From JAGNHN01 sp964590645 (GTDB taxonomy: Bacteria > Bacteroidota > Bacteroidia > Bacteroidales > JAGNHN01): a stretch of 64,000 bases of DNA. The notes beneath the pieces were generated by a model, which had not been told where the DNA came from, ran no database searches, and worked only from the letters and a program-made list of their open reading frames with translations. The DNA lies in NCBI GenBank assembly GCA_964590645.1, contig CAZPYJ010000020.1:1-64000 (forward strand), given 5' to 3'. Positions 43,211 to 52,291 of this stretch are shown piece after piece; positions within the stretch are counted from its first letter, which is position 1, and each line of letters starts with the position of its first letter. The translations under genes and the position numbers were made by a program.

Positions 43211-44980
43211 ATGAAAAAGATTCTGATTTTAACAAGCCTGGCTTTTACGGTTCTCCTGGCTTCCTGTTCGGCAAGCCAAACCGGATATGCCGTTTACGAC
43301 GATGTCTATTACCGCGCATCGGATCCCAAACCAGCTAGCACATCTGTGGCAACGCCTGAAGACAATCGCTACATTACCACGGATCCGGATTATGCCGTCA
43401 AAACTGAATCTGCCGGGGTGGATTACCGCGATCCCGATTATGCGGGTTATGATGAGGATCTCTATTATGAGAACAACACCTTCCCCAGGAAGGAAGGCCA
43501 GTCAGGAGAGTATACTTCTTCCTCCTATTCTTCCCCTGACGGGAACACCTATGTCACCAACAACTACTACGGGGAAAATTACTACGACTATGCGTATTCT
43601 TCACGTATCCGCCGCTTCCACAACCCCGCCTTTTATGACTATTACCACGGTTATTATACAAATATGTACTGGTATACCTACGATCCCTTCTACTATGGTA
43701 CCAGTATCTACACCGGTTACAACTACTGGGATCCCTATTATTCCTTCGGATGGCCGCGTTTCAGCCTCGGTTATTCCTGGGGTTGGGGTGGTTTTTACTA
43801 CAACTGGCCTATGTATTCCTATCGGCCTTACTATGGCTGGGGCTCTCCGTACTGGGGATACAACAGCTACTGGCGTGGCTACAACCACGGTTACTGGGAT
43901 GGCTACTATTCAGGACACTACTCAAGCTACTATTACAACAGTTTTGATCACACCTATCACTACGGACCACGCACCAACCGTGGCAGCAGTTCCGGGACTA
44001 CCCCCGACGGGCGCCCACCCCGTACCCTGGGGGAGCGCTATGAGAATGCGATGGCCAGCCAGGGAGTGCGCACAGGTAGAACTGCCTTTATGGAACGCTA
44101 CGAAGGAGTGGATCGGAAGTCTGGCAGGGATATCACACCTACCGCAGAAACCCGCGAGGACAACCAACACAGGGGGAATGTGAATTCATCTGAAGCCGGC
44201 GGAGTAAGCCCGATGCAGTCACGTCAGGCAGAAACTACCACACAGCGTGAGTCGACGACCGTCACCGAAGCTGCTCAGACCGGCAAACGGGATAATGCAC
44301 TCAATGAAACACAGCAGCCTGTACAAACAAGACAGTCATCCTGGGTAGAAAACCAGGCCAGAAATGCATCAGAACAAGCGCAGGGCAGCAGGAGTTCAAC
44401 AGAAACCCAAACACCTGCCCGGACCGATGCGGAGGGATACAGCAATACAAACCGGTACAACTACCGTCAGAATACCCAGGCGGAAGATCCTTCCACCAAG
44501 TACCGCCGTCCTGACCCTGCCGTCTATCAGCGCTACGAAAAGCCCAAGGTATACACCTCACCCAGTTATACCCGCCCGCAATCGAGTCAGGAGTATACCA
44601 GCCCCGGAGCACGCACACCTCAAAACTATACCCGGCCTGAGAATGCGACACCACAACGTTCCCGCCCGGATTATACCCGCCCGGCGGAACCACAGTACCA
44701 GAAGCCAAGCCGGACTTATAGTCCGCCAAGCAGATCGGGCGAAAGCAGTGTACCCCGATACACGCCCCCTTCCCGCTCCGGAAGCAGTTCAGGGAGTACA
44801 CCCAGCAGATCATACACCCCGCCCAGCAGATCATCCGGGACGTACAGTGCCCCTGCAAGAAGCAGTAGCTCGGGATCAAGTGTTACTCCTTCGCGTTCCT
44901 CCAGCAGCAGCTCAAGCTCTTCCAGAAGCAGCTCAGGTTCATCCGGCTCGTCCGGATCCAGCCGCGGAGGACGCAGATAA
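43211..44980 (+). CDS. Tyrosine/glycine-rich lipoprotein with low-complexity tail
   Basis: A 589-aa lipoprotein (MKKILILTSLAFTVLLASC, lipobox Cys19). After an acidic, Tyr-containing leader comes a striking region at about 110-260 dominated by Tyr, Trp, Gly, Phe and Asn (for example NNYYGENYYDYAYS, WGWGGFYYNWPMYSYRPYYG, YWRGYNHGYWDGYYSG). The C-terminal half is disordered, rich in Ser, Pro, Thr, Arg and Gln, with loose repeats of the YTRP/YTPPSR type, and ends in poly-Ser/Gly/Arg. Such aromatic-rich chains can form adhesive, phase-separating or amyloid-like material; that is inference only. GGGAGGA lies upstream of the ATG. It is probably co-transcribed with the FadL-like gene 38 bases downstream. 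No family function is known to me. Confidence 0.75.
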   Translation: MKKILILTSLAFTVLLASCSASQTGYAVYDDVYYRASDPKPASTSVATPEDNRYITTDPDYAVKTESAGVDYRDPDYAGYDEDLYYENNTFPRKEGQSGEYTSSSYSSPDGNTYVTNNYYGENYYDYAYSSRIRRFHNPAFYDYYHGYYTNMYWYTYDPFYYGTSIYTGYNYWDPYYSFGWPRFSLGYSWGWGGFYYNWPMYSYRPYYGWGSPYWGYNSYWRGYNHGYWDGYYSGHYSSYYYNSFDHTYHYGPRTNRGSSSGTTPDGRPPRTLGERYENAMASQGVRTGRTAFMERYEGVDRKSGRDITPTAETREDNQHRGNVNSSEAGGVSPMQSRQAETTTQRESTTVTEAAQTGKRDNALNETQQPVQTRQSSWVENQARNASEQAQGSRSSTETQTPARTDAEGYSNTNRYNYRQNTQAEDPSTKYRRPDPAVYQRYEKPKVYTSPSYTRPQSSQEYTSPGARTPQNYTRPENATPQRSRPDYTRPAEPQYQKPSRTYSPPSRSGESSVPRYTPPSRSGSSSGSTPSRSYTPPSRSSGTYSAPARSSSSGSSVTPSRSSSSSSSSSRSSSGSSGSSGSSRGGRR

Positions 44981-45018
44981 GCATCATTCACATAATCAGT
45001 AATTCATAAATCATTGTG

Positions 45019-46461
45019 ATGAAAAAGATTTGGTTTGCCCTGACAGCTTTGATCAGCCTTGGCCTTACCCAGGCTCAGAATGAAGTAGATGCCTTGCGCT
45101 ATTCATTAACATCCCCCGGAGGAACCGCACGATCCACTGCCCTCTCAGGTGCCTTTGGAGCCCTGGGTGCAGATTTCTCCACCCTCAGCACCAATCCGGC
45201 CGGAATTGGTGTATATCAGGGATCAGAGTTCACATTTACCCCAAGCCTGTATCTGGGAAATACGGAATCCGGTTTCCTGGGAGGCTATGGTGAAGACCTG
45301 AAGTATAACTTTAATCTGGGAAACGCCGGGCTGGTATTTTCAATCCCTACCGGTCCCGCTTCCAAAAACAAAGGATGGAAGAGCTTTCAGTTCGGGATGG
45401 GGCTGAACCGTTTGGCCAACTTCAACAACCGTATCCTGATCGAAGGATTCAATGCCCAAAGCTCCTTGCTTGATGCATACAAAGATTATGCATTCGGGAA
45501 GCGACCAGGTGAGCTGGATCCTTTCGATACAGAACTGGCCTGGAATACCTGGCTGCTCGACACCCTCTCCAATAGTGGTACACAATACAGCTCTGCGGTA
45601 GAGGGGGGTAATGTCACCCAAAGAAAGTCCATTACCTCAGATGGATCGATCAATGAGTTTGTGCTCTCAATGGGTGCCAACTATCGCGATAAGCTCTATC
45701 TGGGCGCCAGCCTGGGTTTCCCCTTTGTTCGCTATTTTGAGAACAGCAGCTATATGGAAAAGGATTACGATGATTACTATCCCGATTTCGATGAATTCAA
45801 TGTCTTTGAAACCCTGGAAGCCAGAGGGAGCGGTGTCAACTTTAAGCTGGGGATGATTTATCGTGCTGCCGATTGGGTCAGGATGGGCGTGGCCCTGCAT
45901 ACCCCAACCTTTTACACTATGCGTGAAGACTACAATACTACCATTGCCAGCCGCTTCGATAATGGGGATGCCTATGAGTCAAGCTCACCCGACGGACGAT
46001 TTGACTATGAGTTGGAAACTCCGATGCGGGCCATCGGCTCCATTGCTTTCATTGTCGGGAAGATGGGCCTGATCAGCGCCGATTACGAACTGGTGGATTA
46101 TTCCTCTGCCCGCTTGCGCAGTTCCACCTATCGTTTCTTTGATGAGAATAATGCAATTCGGAACAGCTATACTGCAGCTGGCAACCTGCGCCTGGGTACA
46201 GAATGGAGATATGAGAACTTCAGCTTCCGAGGCGGATTCGCAATGTATGGCAGCCCGTACAAGAATAATCTGAATGATGGAGAACGGACGTCCCTGAGTT
46301 TGGGACTGGGAGTGAGGGAAGAGGGATATTTCCTGGATTTTGCTTACATCCGTACAATGTATTCCGAGGACTATTATTTGTATGATCCGGCACGTGTGCC
46401 GGCCGCCCTGAACGACTTTACCCAGCAGAGCTTCCTGATGACCCTGGGCCTGCGCTTTTAA
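45019..46461 (+). CDS. FadL/OmpP1/TodX-family outer-membrane protein
   Basis: A 480-aa barrel protein with a signal peptide (MKKIWFALTALISLGLTQAQ). I use the ATG at 45019; the in-frame GTG three bases earlier is less likely. The N-terminus carries the family signature after cleavage (ALRYSLTSPGGTARSTALSG ... STNPAGIGVY), where the polar NPA motif sits in the barrel hatch. It then runs as alternating beta strands to a terminal aromatic residue (TLGLRF). The family moves hydrophobic molecules such as fatty acids or hydrocarbons across the outer membrane; the substrate here is not evident. Downstream is a strong terminator. Confidence 0.85.
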   Translation: MKKIWFALTALISLGLTQAQNEVDALRYSLTSPGGTARSTALSGAFGALGADFSTLSTNPAGIGVYQGSEFTFTPSLYLGNTESGFLGGYGEDLKYNFNLGNAGLVFSIPTGPASKNKGWKSFQFGMGLNRLANFNNRILIEGFNAQSSLLDAYKDYAFGKRPGELDPFDTELAWNTWLLDTLSNSGTQYSSAVEGGNVTQRKSITSDGSINEFVLSMGANYRDKLYLGASLGFPFVRYFENSSYMEKDYDDYYPDFDEFNVFETLEARGSGVNFKLGMIYRAADWVRMGVALHTPTFYTMREDYNTTIASRFDNGDAYESSSPDGRFDYELETPMRAIGSIAFIVGKMGLISADYELVDYSSARLRSSTYRFFDENNAIRNSYTAAGNLRLGTEWRYENFSFRGGFAMYGSPYKNNLNDGERTSLSLGLGVREEGYFLDFAYIRTMYSEDYYLYDPARVPAALNDFTQQSFLMTLGLRF

Positions 46462-46502
46462 AACGGCCTGCTGTCTGTTGGCAGCATTCAAATATACCCC
46501 TG

Positions 46503-46528
46503 GCAGTCCTGATGGACTGCTTTTTTTT
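46503..46528 (+). terminator. Rho-independent terminator after the FadL-like gene
   Basis: GCAGTCC, a four-base loop, GGACTGC, then eight T. Lies 42 bases past the stop at 46461. Confidence 0.85.
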
Positions 46529-46531
46529 GAT

Positions 46532-46560
46532 AAAAAAAATGCCTCTTTGCAGAGGCACCT
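46532..46560 (-). terminator. Rho-independent terminator of rpsT
   Basis: On the minus strand GTGCCTCT and AGAGGCAT pair over a short loop, followed by eight T (the A run at 46532-46539). Lies directly behind the plus-strand terminator. Confidence 0.85.
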
Positions 46561-46586
46561 GGATATATGAATATGGTTAAGGAAAA

Positions 46587-46841
46587 TCAGGACAGCTTAT
46601 TCATTTGCAAGGCAAGCCTGGATTTGAGGTTTCCCGCTTTGTTTTTATGGATAATGTTCCGCTTTGCATTTTTATCGATCAGGGAAACCACCTTGGGGTA
46701 AGATGTTTCAGCTTCATTTTTATCTGTGAGGCTGCGGAAGAGCTTGATCGCATTACGCATTGTCTTGGCGTAGTAGCGGTTATGAACTCTGCGCTTTTCG
46801 TTCTGCCTTACCCTTTTCAGAGCTGATTGATGATTGGCCAT
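46587..46841 (-). CDS. rpsT: 30S ribosomal protein S20
   Basis: An 84-aa basic protein with the S20 N-terminus MANHQSALKRVRQNEKRRVHN, the segment AIKLFRSL and the C-terminal IDKNAKRNIIHKNKAGNLKSRL. It binds 16S rRNA early in small-subunit assembly. Length is typical. It is monocistronic with a textbook promoter and a strong terminator. Confidence 0.97.
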   Translation of the reverse strand: MANHQSALKRVRQNEKRRVHNRYYAKTMRNAIKLFRSLTDKNEAETSYPKVVSLIDKNAKRNIIHKNKAGNLKSRLALQMNKLS

Positions 46842-46880
46842 ATTGTATTTACTTGATGATTAGTCGTTAAAATCGGGCTG

Positions 46881-46911
46881 CAAAGATAAAATGATTTTCT
46901 CAAATCCCAAA
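46881..46911 (-). promoter_or_regulatory. rpsT promoter: TTTG, 19 bases, TATCTTTG
   Basis: On the minus strand TTTG at 46908-46911 and TATCTTTG at 46881-46888 are exactly 19 bases apart, one of the best matches to the Bacteroidota sigma factor consensus in the window. It lies 39 bases from the start codon. Confidence 0.8.
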
Positions 46912-47015
46912 TATTTTCTCCCTATTCCGATGAGGTGCGAGCAGGCATATCCCCTTCCAATCCTTAGCTGTCATTTCCTATATTCAAATCCGTGACCATT
47001 CGGCCAAGCTTGATC

Positions 47016-47879
47016 TCACCAGAGCAGGGCATCCATCCATATCATCATCATCACCCCCAACACAAACAGATTTAGGCGGATAAAGCCTTTTCGCGGGCTC
47101 AAATGCTCCAGCCCCGGCCGGGCCATTCGAAGGAAGCCAATGATGAGCCAGCTCACGGCAGCTACCAATGCCCAGCTCATCCAGGCAGTATGGATACTAC
47201 CGTATACGGGAAGAAACAGAGCGGATATTCCAGCAGTAATCACCCATACCAGGGTGAGTCGTCCGATCTGCCGGCGCGATAAAACCGCAGAAAGAGAAGG
47301 GTAGCCTGCTTCTTCATACTGCTTGCCAATGCTTAGGATGATAAGCCAGAAATGGGGTATCTGCCCGATAAAGAAGAAAACCGCCAGGCTGTGGGCTGCC
47401 GGTTCTGCCAGTGAAACGCCACTGGCTGCCCATCCTATCAGGGGAGGCAGGGCTCCTACTACCGATCCCGGAACTACCGCAAATGCGGTAATGCGTTTCA
47501 GGTAGGTATAGATCACATTGTACCATAAGATGGTAAGCAAGCCCAGAACCATACTCAGCCAGCCACAACCCCAAAGGAGAATCAAACTGCCCAGCAGGAT
47601 CAGGATCAGCGCAATGAGCAGGGCGGTTCCCGGCCTCATCCTGCCCGAGGGAATGGGTCGTGAGCGTGTACGATCCATCTGCCTGTCGAAACGCACCTCC
47701 TGCACCTGGTTCAATGCCGAGGCACCCATCGCCAGTACAAACACCCCTGCAAGGACCCACCAGGCAGTGGTTTCCCAGCCTCTGGCTCCGGCGACAAAGC
47801 CGGTAAAGGCAGACAGGGATACGGGCAGGGCAATACGGTATTTTCCCAGCTCAGGGATCAGACGAAGGAAGGAAATCAA
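47016..47879 (-). CDS. ctaB: Protoheme IX farnesyltransferase (heme o synthase)
   Basis: A 287-aa inner-membrane prenyltransferase of the UbiA family that attaches farnesyl to heme b, the first step to heme a for the oxidase encoded just upstream. It shows the allylic-diphosphate site in NQVQEVRFDRQMDRTRSRPIP near residues 57-77, the FAVVPGSVVGALPPLIGW segment and about eight membrane helices. It is the last gene of the cox unit, nine bases after coxB. No heme a synthase gene (ctaA) is visible here, so that step must be encoded elsewhere. Confidence 0.9.
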   Translation of the reverse strand: MISFLRLIPELGKYRIALPVSLSAFTGFVAGARGWETTAWWVLAGVFVLAMGASALNQVQEVRFDRQMDRTRSRPIPSGRMRPGTALLIALILILLGSLILLWGCGWLSMVLGLLTILWYNVIYTYLKRITAFAVVPGSVVGALPPLIGWAASGVSLAEPAAHSLAVFFFIGQIPHFWLIILSIGKQYEEAGYPSLSAVLSRRQIGRLTLVWVITAGISALFLPVYGSIHTAWMSWALVAAVSWLIIGFLRMARPGLEHLSPRKGFIRLNLFVLGVMMMIWMDALLW

Positions 47880-47888
47880 TCGGTGGTG

Positions 47889-48839
47889 TTATTTTAGGGT
47901 CTTCAGGAATGCAATGATCTTGTCGATGTCTTCATCATTCAGTTCCTTTTCATAGGAAAGCATTTGACCTGCCCTATACCCCTTTACCAGATCATAATTG
48001 GGATCATAAATACTGCGACGGATGTACTCATCGTCCACATTGATAGTACGTTCTTTACCATCGGTGATCACAATGTGATCGCTGCCATAGATGCCCAGGA
48101 AGCTGGGGCCCACGATGGCTGAGCCATCGAGGGAGTGGCAGGCGATGCAGCCCTTACTCTCCAGGATTTGTTTGCCCATCATAGCCAGCATCAGGTCCTC
48201 GCCGGCCGCAGTATCTGTCGCCATCAGCACCCCGGTGGTGTCGTTGTACCAGGCATCAAAATCTTCCTGTGTCATTATTTCCACATCGGTGTACATATAA
48301 GAGTGGCGGAGGCCGCAGTATTCGGTGCAATACAAGTCGTACACCCCGGTACGCTGAGGGATGAACCACATAAAGCTGTTCTCTTTGCCGGGAACCATAT
48401 CCTGCTTCACCCTGAAGGCGGGGATATACAGGCTGTGCAGCACATCCACCGAAATCAGGTTAAGTTTGACCGGCTTATCCACCGGAAGCTTGAGGGTGAT
48501 GCTGCTCTTGCCGTTCTCATACTCAAAATTCCAGCTCCACATTCGGGCAATGGCATCCACCTCCATTGCATCGGGGGGTGGGCTCATCATCGGGCGCCAG
48601 CCTTTGTATCCGTACCAGAACATCAAAAGTACCAGGATGGTAGGAATGATGGTCCAAATGACCTCCAGCGTATTGTTTCCTTCAATCTGGGTGGCCACTG
48701 GATTGCGCTTTTCGTTGTAGCGCCATACGAAGTACAGCATCAGGATGCTGAGGCCGATCAGGAAAAAGAAAGATACTCCGAGGATGAATACAAAAGCGGT
48801 ATCCACGCCTTGAACAAAATTGGAAGCTCCTGAAAACAT
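47889..48839 (-). CDS. coxB: Cytochrome c oxidase subunit II fused to cytochrome c (caa3 type)
   Basis: A 316-aa protein that accepts electrons for the oxidase. Two N-terminal membrane helices precede the CuA domain with His135 (VLHSLYIP), Cys171, Cys175, His179 and Met182 (YCTEYCGLRHSYM). A C-terminal cytochrome c domain carries CIACH at 231-235. The fused heme marks a caa3-type enzyme that takes electrons from its own c domain, fitting the adjacent alternative complex III. No cleavable lipobox is evident. It sits downstream of coxA, coxC and coxD, an unusual position since subunit II often precedes subunit I. Confidence 0.92.
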   Translation of the reverse strand: MFSGASNFVQGVDTAFVFILGVSFFFLIGLSILMLYFVWRYNEKRNPVATQIEGNNTLEVIWTIIPTILVLLMFWYGYKGWRPMMSPPPDAMEVDAIARMWSWNFEYENGKSSITLKLPVDKPVKLNLISVDVLHSLYIPAFRVKQDMVPGKENSFMWFIPQRTGVYDLYCTEYCGLRHSYMYTDVEIMTQEDFDAWYNDTTGVLMATDTAAGEDLMLAMMGKQILESKGCIACHSLDGSAIVGPSFLGIYGSDHIVITDGKERTINVDDEYIRRSIYDPNYDLVKGYRAGQMLSYEKELNDEDIDKIIAFLKTLK

Positions 48840-48850
48840 CGCGTTGGTTT

Positions 48851-49135
48851 CTAGCGGTTCAAATAATCAAAAAAGGTTAAGACGATCACAGCGGCAAAAA
48901 CCGCCAGCACCAGCAAGACCATATATGTATAGATCTTCTGATCGAACTTCAGGTGCATAAAATACACGAGCACGAGAGTGGCTTTCACTCCGGCGATCAG
49001 CATTGCCGCCGTTGTATTCCAAACGCCCAGGTCGGTCCAGGTTATGGCCACCGTAATTACGGTCAGAAAGATCAGCGCAAGCAATACAGCAATGTGCGTG
49101 CGATAGGGAGTAATATGGTGTTTTTCTTCGCTCAT
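48851..49135 (-). CDS. coxD: Cytochrome c oxidase subunit IV-like protein
   Basis: A 94-aa membrane protein starting at the ATG at 49135 (MSEEKHHITPYRTHIAVLLA). The frame extends 24 codons further into the coxC end, which I reject. Three membrane helices are visible, with the family signature AAMLIAGVKATLVLVYFMHLKFD in the middle. It is a small structural subunit of caa3-type oxidases. Ten-base gaps separate it from coxC and coxB. Confidence 0.85.
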   Translation of the reverse strand: MSEEKHHITPYRTHIAVLLALIFLTVITVAITWTDLGVWNTTAAMLIAGVKATLVLVYFMHLKFDQKIYTYMVLLVLAVFAAVIVLTFFDYLNR

Positions 49136-49146
49136 TGTCCTTGCAT

Positions 49147-49743
49147 TTAATGGATGAGATAAAACAGTGGGAAGAGGAATATCCAGATCAAATCGACCAG
49201 ATGCCAATATAGTCCGGCATTCTCAAGCAGTTGCCAGTTCTCTTTGTGCAAGCGGTCTTTCTTGATATAATAGATCACAAATCCGATGAACACCGCCCCG
49301 ACCACTATGTGGAAAGCGTGCAATCCGGTCATTGTGAAATAAAGTCCGAAAAAAAGAATATCCCCGCGGCTGAGGCTGAGCAGGTATTCTGAATTGGGGA
49401 AGATGCCGTGTTCGAATTTGGCGCCCCATTCAAAATACTTATTCACCATAAAGATCAGGGCCAGCAGCAGGGTAATATACAGCAGTGCGATGGCCATTTT
49501 CTTGTTGCCTCTTTGCATTGCCGTGATGGCCATTGCGATGGTCATACTTGATACCAGCAAAACCACGGTGTTGATAGTCCCCATAATCACATTCAGCTCC
49601 TCACCGGCCAGGTGAAAGGCGGCCTGGTTTTCGTAGCGATACACGGCGTAAACAATAAACAGCCCGCCAAAAAGGAGGATCTCGGTGAAGATAAAAAGCC
49701 ACATCCCGATCTTTGATGCGGTATCGTCTCTGTGCAAATGCAT
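49147..49743 (-). CDS. coxC: Cytochrome c oxidase subunit III
   Basis: A 198-aa five-helix membrane protein (bacterial short form of subunit III). Typical segments are KIGMWLFIFTEILLFGGLF near the N-terminus, LYFTMTGLHAFHIVVGAVFIG, and the C-terminal YWHLVDLIWIFLFPLFYLI. It stabilises the oxygen-reducing core. Starts 20 bases after coxA in the operon. Confidence 0.92.
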   Translation of the reverse strand: MHLHRDDTASKIGMWLFIFTEILLFGGLFIVYAVYRYENQAAFHLAGEELNVIMGTINTVVLLVSSMTIAMAITAMQRGNKKMAIALLYITLLLALIFMVNKYFEWGAKFEHGIFPNSEYLLSLSRGDILFFGLYFTMTGLHAFHIVVGAVFIGFVIYYIKKDRLHKENWQLLENAGLYWHLVDLIWIFLFPLFYLIH

Positions 49744-49763
49744 ATCCTTTCTTTTTCGTGGGA

Positions 49764-51377
49764 TTAGGAACTATAATCGTAGGGCCCTTTGGTGACCGTA
49801 GGGATCTCTTCAAAATTCTCCAGGGGTGGAGGGGAGGGAACGGTCCACTCCAGCGTCTTGCCGCCCCAGGGATTACCCTCGGCTTTCTCTCCGTGACGTG
49901 CACCTCTGACCAGATTAACAATGATGATCACAATCCCCATTGCCATCACAAATGCACCCAGTGAGCTGATGATGTTTCCGCTGTGAAACTCCGGCAGGTA
50001 ATCATAATAACGGCGCGACATCCCGGCGATGCCCAGATAGAACATAGGCGCATAGAGGGCATTGAACCCGATGAACATCACCATCCAGCCAATATTGGCC
50101 CAGCCTGAATCGTACATTCTGCCGTATATTTTGGGGAACCAATAGTGCAATGCTGCAAAGAAGGCAAATCCGGTTCCGCCAAATACGATATAATGGAAAT
50201 GCGCTACCACGAAGGCCGTATCGTGCACGTGCACGTCGGTAGCCAGAGAGCCAAGCACCAAACCTGACAGACCTCCAATCATAAATACGAAGATGAAGGA
50301 GATGGCCCAATAGAAAGGTGTTTGCACATTGATGCTGGCCTTGTGCAGGGTGGAAATCCAGTTGAAAACCTTAATGGCACTGGGTATGGCTACGATAAAG
50401 GTCAGCAGGGAGAAGGTATAAAGGGCTGTTCCGCTCATTCCGGAGGTAAACATATGGTGACCCCAAACGAAGTAGCCTACAAAGGCGATCATTATGGTGG
50501 AGATGACAATGGCTTTGTATCCGAAGATGGTCTTGCGCGCGAATGTGGGAAGAATCTCTGAGATGGCACCCATAGCCGGCAGGATCATAATATACACGGC
50601 CGGATGGGAGTAAATCCAGAAAAGGTGCTGATAGAGAATGGGATCCCCACCCAGGTCGGGATCAAAGAAACCAATGCCCAGGGTACGTTCTGCCACGATC
50701 ATCAGCAGGGTAATGCCTACAATGGGTGTGGCCAGAAGCTGAATCCATCCCGTGCCGTAAAGGGTCCAGGGAAAGAGCGGCATTTTGAACCAATCCATCC
50801 CCGGTGCACGCATCCTGTGTATGGTCACAATGAAGTTCAGTCCGGTAAGGATAGAAGAAAAGCCCAACACAAAAGCGCCCAGTACCGCCGGAAGCATATT
50901 GGTTGTGGTTTCAAAACTGTAAGGAGCGTAGAAAGTCCATCCCGTATCCGGGGCACCACCACCAGTGAAAAGAGAGACCAGTACAAGCAATATCCCGGTC
51001 ACATATATCCACCAGGACAGGAGGTTAAGTTTAGGGAAAGCCACATCCGGTGCGCCGATCTGAAGGGGCAGAAAGAAATTGCCGAAAACTGCCGGAAGAC
51101 CGGGAATAACCACAACAAAAATCATTATGACCCCGTGGAGGGTGAAGATGCTGTTGTAGGTTTGCGGGCCCATAATGGTGTGTCCCGGGGCGATAAGTTC
51201 GAACTTCATCAGCAGCCCGAGGATCACTCCTATACCGAAAAAGACGAGAATGGTATAGAGGTACAGCAGTCCGATCCGCTTGTGGTCGGTCGAAAAGATC
51301 CAGGCCCCCAGGCCCTTATGCTTTCCTTCATATTCCAGGTAACTGGGTTCCTGATGTGTATGTAAATTTTCCTGCAT
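49764..51377 (-). CDS. coxA: Cytochrome c oxidase subunit I, A2-type
   Basis: A 537-aa, 12-helix catalytic subunit that reduces oxygen to water and pumps protons. Low-spin heme ligand His81 (FTLHG), the CuB/heme a3 region (YSHPAVYIMILPAMGAISEI, WGHHMFTSGM) and the distal FVVAHFHYIVFGG are present. The usual Glu of GHPEVY is replaced by Ala in YSHPAVY. The preceding Tyr-Ser pair is the hallmark of A2 heme-copper oxidases such as the Rhodothermus caa3 enzyme, where it takes over the role of the glutamate in the D channel. The gene is placed after sco with a five-base gap. Confidence 0.95.
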   Translation of the reverse strand: MQENLHTHQEPSYLEYEGKHKGLGAWIFSTDHKRIGLLYLYTILVFFGIGVILGLLMKFELIAPGHTIMGPQTYNSIFTLHGVIMIFVVVIPGLPAVFGNFFLPLQIGAPDVAFPKLNLLSWWIYVTGILLVLVSLFTGGGAPDTGWTFYAPYSFETTTNMLPAVLGAFVLGFSSILTGLNFIVTIHRMRAPGMDWFKMPLFPWTLYGTGWIQLLATPIVGITLLMIVAERTLGIGFFDPDLGGDPILYQHLFWIYSHPAVYIMILPAMGAISEILPTFARKTIFGYKAIVISTIMIAFVGYFVWGHHMFTSGMSGTALYTFSLLTFIVAIPSAIKVFNWISTLHKASINVQTPFYWAISFIFVFMIGGLSGLVLGSLATDVHVHDTAFVVAHFHYIVFGGTGFAFFAALHYWFPKIYGRMYDSGWANIGWMVMFIGFNALYAPMFYLGIAGMSRRYYDYLPEFHSGNIISSLGAFVMAMGIVIIIVNLVRGARHGEKAEGNPWGGKTLEWTVPSPPPLENFEEIPTVTKGPYDYSS

Positions 51378-51382
51378 TGCGC

Positions 51383-52171
51383 TTAGGATTGTTTTGGGGT
51401 TTGACGAATACGCGGTTTGAGCAGCAGTACGGCCAGTATGATGGCAGCGAAAAAGAGGATGAGGGTGCCTGCCACCCGGGTTACGTTCAATACGTAGCGC
51501 TGGCCATCCGGATCAAAGGAATAGCAATACTGCAGAACCTTATTAATGGTGGTGCTGATCTGTCCTCTTGAGGCTTCGAGGATGGACATCTTCAGGTCGA
51601 AGGGCAAGAAATAAGTGCCGTTCAGATATCGGGTAATCATTCCATCAGGGCTAACCACAATAAGGGTGGCCGAGTGCAGAAAATCATTGCCGGTTCGCTT
51701 GTATTTGAAACCTGCAGCATTAGTGGCATCTGCAATATTTGCACTGTCGGCCACAAAAAACTGCCATCCATCGGTATTCACTTCGCGGGTGAGCTGGCTC
51801 AGGTAATTGCCCCGCTTTTTGGTGGCGAGCTCCCTGCCTTCACTGGGGTCAAAGCTGATGGTGAGCACCTGGTAGTCCTCCACCAGTTCCAGATCGCTCC
51901 GGCTGATCACCTCTGCGATCCCGCTCATCAGGGGGCTGCATATTCCCGGGCAGCGGTAATACACGAAATTCAGAATGCTGGGTTTGGTGATCAGACTGCG
52001 AAGATTCACACGCTCTCCTTCCTCATTGATGATCTCAATATGCTCCGGAATATAATCTCCCAGTTTCTCCACCACACCAATCTCGAGCTCAGGGGCATCG
52101 GACTCGTTTTGGGCCTGGACGGCGGAAAGGAATAAGGCCAGTAAAAGAATAAGGGGTAGTCGTCTTGTCAT
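51383..52171 (-). CDS. sco: SCO1/SenC copper chaperone
   Basis: A 262-aa thioredoxin-fold protein that delivers copper to, or reduces, the CuA site of CoxB. It has a signal peptide (MTRRLPLILLLALFLSAVQA), the copper ligands Cys74 and Cys78 (YYRCPGICSPLMSG) and His166 (FLHSATLIVV), and an additional C-terminal membrane helix (VAGTLILFFAAIILAVLLL) that would anchor the domain at the inner membrane. It is the first gene of the cox unit, with a perfect -7 element upstream. Confidence 0.9.
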   Translation of the reverse strand: MTRRLPLILLLALFLSAVQAQNESDAPELEIGVVEKLGDYIPEHIEIINEEGERVNLRSLITKPSILNFVYYRCPGICSPLMSGIAEVISRSDLELVEDYQVLTISFDPSEGRELATKKRGNYLSQLTREVNTDGWQFFVADSANIADATNAAGFKYKRTGNDFLHSATLIVVSPDGMITRYLNGTYFLPFDLKMSILEASRGQISTTINKVLQYCYSFDPDGQRYVLNVTRVAGTLILFFAAIILAVLLLKPRIRQTPKQS

Positions 52172-52225
52172 CGCCTCAGTTTCTTTGGTTTATGCCTTGG
52201 CTGGATCAGTGCTCAAAAGCCCTGG

Positions 52226-52233
52226 CAAAGATA
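52226..52233 (-). promoter_or_regulatory. -7 element TATCTTTG upstream of sco
   Basis: Perfect TAnnTTTG on the minus strand in the 120-base gap between actF and sco, 54 bases before the ATG at 52171. It suggests that sco-coxACDB-ctaB can be transcribed apart from the act genes. No -33 TTTG at the usual distance. Confidence 0.55.
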
Positions 52234-52291
52234 AACAATGTGATGCTATATGTGATTGTCTGAATGTATGCATTCAAGGATATGCTGTTGC

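Noticed and set aside
43287..44183. Same-strand alternative frame of 298 codons inside the tyrosine-rich lipoprotein gene
   Set aside because: Thr/Ile/Pro-rich translation is what TAT/TAC/GGN-rich codons give in another frame. No start signal, and the lipoprotein frame has a clear signal peptide.
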